Positions 60,537 through 64,000 of a stretch of 64,000 nucleotides of DNA are shown one piece after another; the stretch's first letter is position 1, and each line of letters starts with the position of its first letter. The position numbers and the translations under genes are program-made. A model generated the notes under the pieces. It saw only the letters and a list, made by a program, of their open reading frames with translations. It was not told where the DNA came from and did not search any database. This stretch comes from Lysobacterales bacterium (GTDB lineage Bacteria > Pseudomonadota > Gammaproteobacteria > Xanthomonadales > Xanthomonadaceae), in contig JADKCY010000002.1 in the NCBI GenBank assembly GCA_016718605.1, positions 1,178,001 through 1,242,000 of the forward strand, read 5' to 3'.

Positions 60537-61163
60537 ATGACCAATTCCAGCACGGCGCCGACAGGCCTGCCGAAGCTCATGGCGTTACCGGATGCGATCA
60601 CCGCAAGCGCGTTCGTGAGCCTGTGGATTGCCCCCCTCTGGCTCGGCTCGCGCGCCGTCAGCAATGCCTTGCTGACCATGCTGGTGGAGTTTGTGCTGAT
60701 CCATGCTGCAGGCATGCTTGGTGGTGTTCTGGAATCGCGCACGAATGCGCGCAGCGCGCAAGTCACCGCCTTGCTGGGCTTTGGCTTGCTCTACGCGGCC
60801 TTCATCGGTGCATTCGCTTTTGCGTTTGGCGAATGGTGGCCGGTGCTGGTTTTTGGCTGGCTTCTACTCGGCAAACTGCACGATCTTTTTGCCACGAGCC
60901 CAGCCAACCCCGAACATCGGCAGCAACGTCAGGCAATGTGGGCGCTGCAGGTGGTCGCGTATCTCGCGGCGGTCTTCGCCACCGTGCTCTTGCCCATCCC
61001 TCGCTTGGGCATCACCGAAGCAATCCAGCCCCAACTCGGCCTGACCGGCAGCGGCTTGTGGGTCGAACACCCGCAAACCGTGGTGGTCTCTGGGGCACTG
61101 TATTTCGGCCTGCTGGCGTGGGCGAAATGGAAGGGTTGGCGGCTGGGCATGTCCCCGCACTAG
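60537..61163 (+). CDS. Small polytopic membrane protein of unknown function
   Basis: The 208-residue protein has about five hydrophobic segments (ITASAFVSLWIAPLWLG, AVSNALLTMLVEFVLIHAAG, LLGFGLLYAAFIGAFAFAF, WWPVLVFGWLLLGKL, VVAYLAAVFATVLLPIP). The ATG directly abuts the stop of the Lrp gene, with GAGGAGGAG in the end of that gene as ribosome binding site. The two are clearly co-transcribed. I do not recognise the family. Linkage to the Lrp/PLP pair hints at transport or sensing of a sulfur compound, but this is a guess. Confidence 0.7.
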   Translation: MTNSSTAPTGLPKLMALPDAITASAFVSLWIAPLWLGSRAVSNALLTMLVEFVLIHAAGMLGGVLESRTNARSAQVTALLGFGLLYAAFIGAFAFAFGEWWPVLVFGWLLLGKLHDLFATSPANPEHRQQRQAMWALQVVAYLAAVFATVLLPIPRLGITEAIQPQLGLTGSGLWVEHPQTVVVSGALYFGLLAWAKWKGWRLGMSPH

Positions 61164-61676
61164 CCCCGCCCACGTCAATTTCTTCGCGTCTACGGCGTGG
61201 CGGCGTAATGAAATTCAACTCCAGCCGTCTTGAACTCTGTTCGCAACGAACACGCCGAACAGCCTGTGTCCATTTGCTCGACTCGCCGTCCGATGATTGC
61301 CAAGTTTCTGTGAGGCGTTCAGGTATAGCTGGCGACGGCGCTACCTACGTCGATCAATTGCGGACCGGTGAAGATGGAAACCAGGATCTCAGTCCCGATG
61401 ACAGTGTTCAACCAGCCGAGCGTTACGACGGAACTGGCTGGCGGATCGCTGAACCCGAGCGAAGGATTTTCGACGTTGTGTAGCGCCTGCGCGGGTTGCC
61501 TGCGAAGGGCAGCTGCACTAACGGCTGCGCATTGAACATAAAACCCATTGAAAACGGGGACAGGCAGGGCGACCCGAAGATCCGATCTGGCGGCCAGTCA
61601 CACAGTGCGACAGACCAACGGCGCAGCGCCGACAATGACCGCTTGGCGGTCAGGTCCCGGTCGGTGGTGACAGGCG
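61164..61676. other. Long stretch without a supported gene
   Basis: About 510 bases separate the membrane protein from the S41 peptidase gene. Open frames on both strands are short or lack family resemblance. A small hairpin (TGACCGC TTG GCGGTCA at 61636-61652) lies 25 bases after the minus-strand peptidase stop and may help end its transcript. Otherwise I see nothing; decayed coding sequence is possible. Confidence 0.4.
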
Positions 61677-63206
61677 TCAGTGGGCACAACAAGGGGTTCC
61701 AGATTCCCTGCTTCTGTCCGGCGTTGAGTCGATCAACCGAAGAACGGCCTCCATTTCAAGGTCACGACCTGCGGCGCTGGCTTCAAAGCTTGGCAAAACC
61801 GTGACATCCGGAACAATGGAAGCATCCGGCGTGGCTTCAGTGTACGTCGCCGCCAAGAGCGGTATGTCGACGGCAACACCAGAGTTGGGCAGAACTACCC
61901 ACGCCAACTGACCACCGTTTAGCCCACGCTGGTTGCCGCCAGTCGCTTGACCGATCAAGGTGGCGGAGCCGCTGTCCTTCACAAGCTTGGCAAACTGAAA
62001 AGTGGCGGAGCTGTTTTCGGCACTGATCAGGATGTACGTCTTGCCCTTGTAGGGATGAGCTATCGGCTCGATCGTCTGTAAACCGTTTGCCTTCGGCAAG
62101 AATCGATATTTGCCGGCGGCCGTACCCTCCCTGATTCTCTCGACCTGGCCGGTGCGGTCGAAGAAGCTGTAATCCCAGGTGTCCATGTATTTGGCGGTGA
62201 TGTAGGGCGCCCGCTCATACGCCGATGTCGATTGGTCGGAGAGAAACTGGAGCGGACGGCGGATCAGATGCGCCAGAATCTTCCCACCGATCGCACCGTC
62301 CCCGCCTTCATTCAGACGAATGTCGATGACAAGTTGAGGGATATTGCGCGAATTCAGTTCGGCGAAGGCCCCGTCAATGAACGCCGCCCAATCGAAGTCG
62401 GAGTTCCAGAACGAAAACGTTGGCAGCGTCATGAAGGCAGTATTGCCTGCAATTCTGAATTGCCACGCTTCACTCTCAGTCGTGATGCCTTTGTCAGCCA
62501 ATGCCGCCGCACGTCGTGCAAGTGTCGTGGCCGCGACCGTTATCTGGTCGCGCTGACCGGACGGCCTGCGGATTGACAGGGCGTAACGCCCGCCTTCCGG
62601 TGGCGCCAGCAGAGGCCAGAGGATATCCATCTGGCTGAAGTCGCTACGGTTATGGTTGAGCTGCCTGAGACGCTTGCCGTCACTGCTGCCGTCGGCACGC
62701 AGATACGGCATCAAGGCAGTAACGATGTCGGCGGCTTCGATACCGTTGATCGACAGCACTTCATCACCGGCATTGACTGCGGCATCTGCGCTTGCGAGGA
62801 CCAACCATCGATTCGCGACCAACATTACGGTGAATGGCAGTTTGTCGGCGCTTTCCAAAAGCACACGTTTCGCGGAACCCTCCTGATTGAGCACATTTGT
62901 CCAGGTATGCCCACAGCGAATGCCTGCCGCCATTTCGGTCGCGGCGAGATGCATTTCGCCGACGCTTCTGGCCGCATTTCCGCGGTCTTCAAAGCGCTTT
63001 AGAGTTGCGTCGAAATCCGTTTGACTAAGGTATTTGGTCAGGGCGGGATGCATATCCAGAAGCGCACGCTTCAAAATTCTCACATCTTGGGCCGACTGCT
63101 CGGCGCTCAATGCAACCGCGGCTGCGCCACCTTGGTCAGCCTGTACCAATCCCGTTTCACCGATGAATAGGAGTGCGATGGCTGCCACATTGACAAGTGC
63201 TCTCAT
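61677..63206 (-). CDS. Exported S41-family (C-terminal processing-like) peptidase
   Basis: The 509-residue protein has a signal peptide (MRALVNVAAIALLFIGETGL). A PDZ-like region follows (VNAGDEVLSINGIEAADIVT), and the S41 core: QLVIDIRLNEGGDGAIGGKI for the substrate-binding strand and YILISAENSSATFQFAKLVK with the candidate nucleophile Ser, then LIGQATGGNQRGLNGGQLAW. It resembles tail-specific proteases and Tricorn-core-type enzymes rather than the short CtpA form. I chose the ATG at 63206; the frame is open further up, but only this start gives a signal peptide. It would act in the periplasm or outside. Confidence 0.85.
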   Translation of the reverse strand: MRALVNVAAIALLFIGETGLVQADQGGAAAVALSAEQSAQDVRILKRALLDMHPALTKYLSQTDFDATLKRFEDRGNAARSVGEMHLAATEMAAGIRCGHTWTNVLNQEGSAKRVLLESADKLPFTVMLVANRWLVLASADAAVNAGDEVLSINGIEAADIVTALMPYLRADGSSDGKRLRQLNHNRSDFSQMDILWPLLAPPEGGRYALSIRRPSGQRDQITVAATTLARRAAALADKGITTESEAWQFRIAGNTAFMTLPTFSFWNSDFDWAAFIDGAFAELNSRNIPQLVIDIRLNEGGDGAIGGKILAHLIRRPLQFLSDQSTSAYERAPYITAKYMDTWDYSFFDRTGQVERIREGTAAGKYRFLPKANGLQTIEPIAHPYKGKTYILISAENSSATFQFAKLVKDSGSATLIGQATGGNQRGLNGGQLAWVVLPNSGVAVDIPLLAATYTEATPDASIVPDVTVLPSFEASAAGRDLEMEAVLRLIDSTPDRSRESGTPCCAH

Positions 63207-63369
63207 GGGGAAACTCTCAGCATGGCGGATGGTGGCCGTAACAGCGAAAGTAGCGCTTCGCAAATCGCTAACAGGTGAAGCTGTTCGAGTATCCGACATT
63301 CCAACACCCTTTTCGCGCTGCCTCCGCGGTAGTCAGAGGCGGCAAGGGGGTCGGCTGGGCGCGGTGTGA

Positions 63370-63636
63370 GACGGGTTGGACTCGCAGTACTTGCAGACCA
63401 GTAACCGCACCGCATCCAGCGACGACACGGCGAGCTTTGTGCAGGTTGCGACTTTTCGCAAGATCCATAGCGGTGACTTCAACAGCGACACTCGCATCAT
63501 CACCACTGCCACTCGGCTGCCGGCGAACCCCAATCTTTAGGTCTTCTGCAACCTCGGCAACTCGGAATTCTCACGTTGCAGACGCGATACACCGCGAGCG
63601 CTCGCACCTGAGCTGATTGCCAACGGCTTCGAGTAG
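63370..63636 (+). pseudogene. Decayed C-terminal fragment of a secreted protein ending in a GFE tail
   Basis: The frame reads GLDSQYLQTSNRTASSDDTA, then SFVQVATFRKIHSGDFNSDT and RIITTATRLPANPNL. An in-frame TAG at 63538-63540 follows. After that it continues VFCNLGNSEFSRC and on to ELIANGFE, closed by TAG at 63634-63636. The final ELIANGFE is the same kind of tail as LFASGFEP of the peroxidase-like protein. No start codon or signal peptide is present upstream. It is a fragment with an internal stop, read as a former secreted protein; the family is not recognised. Confidence 0.55.
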
Positions 63637-63691
63637 GCCCTAAAGGCCGCCTCGGGCTGTAAGTCGGGCGCGTGGTGCCTGCGTGACTCCG

Positions 63692-63722
63692 CGCCCCGGC
63701 AAGCCCTGAGCTCGCCGGGGCG
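63692..63722 (-). terminator. GC-rich hairpin after the right-edge gene
   Basis: A 9-bp perfect stem (CGCCCCGGC / GCCGGGGCG) with a 13-base loop lies 17 bases beyond the stop of the minus-strand gene that runs off the window. No T-run follows, so terminator function is tentative. Confidence 0.4.
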
Positions 63723-63738
63723 GTCAAACAGCACGCGC

Positions 63739-64000
63739 TCAGCGGAGTGCGTTGTCGCCCACTTTCCAGACGCCACCGTCGTTCTTCATTTCGACGCGAC
63801 CGCGCACGGTCTGGCCGTAGGCGTGCCTGCCCTTGATTCGCAAATGGGCGCGTTCGCCGTCGATCCAGCCACCGACAACCTCGGCAGTTTCCGGGTGCGC
63901 CATCGTCGCGATTTCCACGATCGAGTCCTCGCCAAGAATCTCGACCATATCGGCAGCCAACGCCTGCTTGGCGATGATCGCTTTGGTGTCGCGCTTACGC
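63739..64000 (-). CDS. C-terminal part of an unrecognised protein, cut by the window edge
   Basis: The frame is open from the window edge to a stop at 63739 and gives at least 87 residues (RKRDTKAIIAKQALAADMVE, ILGEDSIVEIATMAHPETAE, then GRVEMKNDGGVWKVGDNALR). The ending DGGVWKVGD resembles small NTF2-like or DUF4878-type exported proteins, where a Trp-Lys-Val strand closes the fold. The start lies outside the window, so the family and any signal peptide cannot be judged. Confidence 0.55.
   Translation of the reverse strand, partial: RKRDTKAIIAKQALAADMVEILGEDSIVEIATMAHPETAEVVGGWIDGERAHLRIKGRHAYGQTVRGRVEMKNDGGVWKVGDNALR

Noticed and set aside
60533..61483. Plus-strand frame of 316 codons overlapping the membrane protein
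   Set aside because: It covers the membrane-protein gene in another frame and continues into sequence without family resemblance.
1..64000. CRISPR array, prophage or integrative element
   Set aside because: No regularly spaced repeats, integrase, phage structural genes or attachment-site pair were seen; mobile DNA is limited to two IS fragments.

Overview
The window is a high-GC chromosomal segment from what looks like a gammaproteobacterium of the Xanthomonadales/Lysobacterales, probably near the Rhodanobacteraceae. This is an inference from gene content: biotin genes bioB-bioF-bioH, zapE, an HU gene, maeB, a winged-helix/TolB-propeller regulator, a propeller-Y_Y_Y-GGDEF cyclase, carboxypeptidase-regulatory-repeat secreted proteins, and secreted proteins with short C-terminal G-F-E-like tails. 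No rRNA, tRNA, CRISPR array or intact mobile element was seen. Mobile DNA is present only as fragments: an IS3/IS5 mosaic at the left edge and an IS21 istB piece at about 4.7 kb.

Layout. 0-8 kb: insertion-sequence debris, a di-heme cytochrome c peroxidase-like protein, a BaeSR-type two-component pair, a membrane-anchored cytochrome c5-like protein and a frameshifted lipoprotein nuclease. 8-12.4 kb: housekeeping genes (alpha/beta hydrolase, zapE, HU, maeB). 12.4-19.5 kb: a P1 peptidase facing a co-directional block of exported amidohydrolase, Rieske oxygenase, amino-acid permease and a 687-residue flavin/Fe-S demethylase-like protein. I read this block as a candidate pathway for N-methylated amino acids or betaines. 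19.5-26.2 kb: Fe-S photolyase, class V aminotransferase, a variant HD-GYP protein, cca and an NDUFA9-like NAD(P)-binding protein. 26.3-32 kb: a GH17-GT2 glucan synthase-like fusion, a large secreted repeat protein of lower GC, and a decayed second copy of the 3' end of the glucan synthase-like gene.

32-43 kb: Slt lytic transglycosylase, TauE/SafE permease, M20 amidohydrolase, DUF3224, a 33-residue Lys-rich protein, DUF1456, an OleB/haloalkane dehalogenase-like hydrolase, the propeller-GGDEF protein and an MgtE transporter. 43-48.5 kb: an orphan OmpR-type regulator, the bioB-bioF-bioH operon, comF and cdd. 48.5-51.7 kb: a four-gene operon (DUF2796 His-rich protein, ABC ATPase, ABC permease, DUF3299) resembling the Zrg zinc-uptake system, preceded by a near-perfect palindrome that fits a Zur operator. 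51.7-58.7 kb: the winged-helix/propeller regulator, a C-terminally truncated secreted propeller protein, a ggt/2OG-oxygenase operon and tonB. 58.8-64 kb: a trans-sulfuration-type PLP enzyme divergent from an Lrp/AsnC regulator and a small membrane protein, then an S41 peptidase, a decayed secreted-protein fragment and a partial gene at the right edge.

The most interesting items are the zinc operon with its predicted operator, the N-methyl/betaine catabolism block, the duplicated tail of the glucan synthase-like gene flanking a foreign-looking secreted protein, the recurring C-terminal GFE tail (including on a pseudogene), and several genes that look broken.
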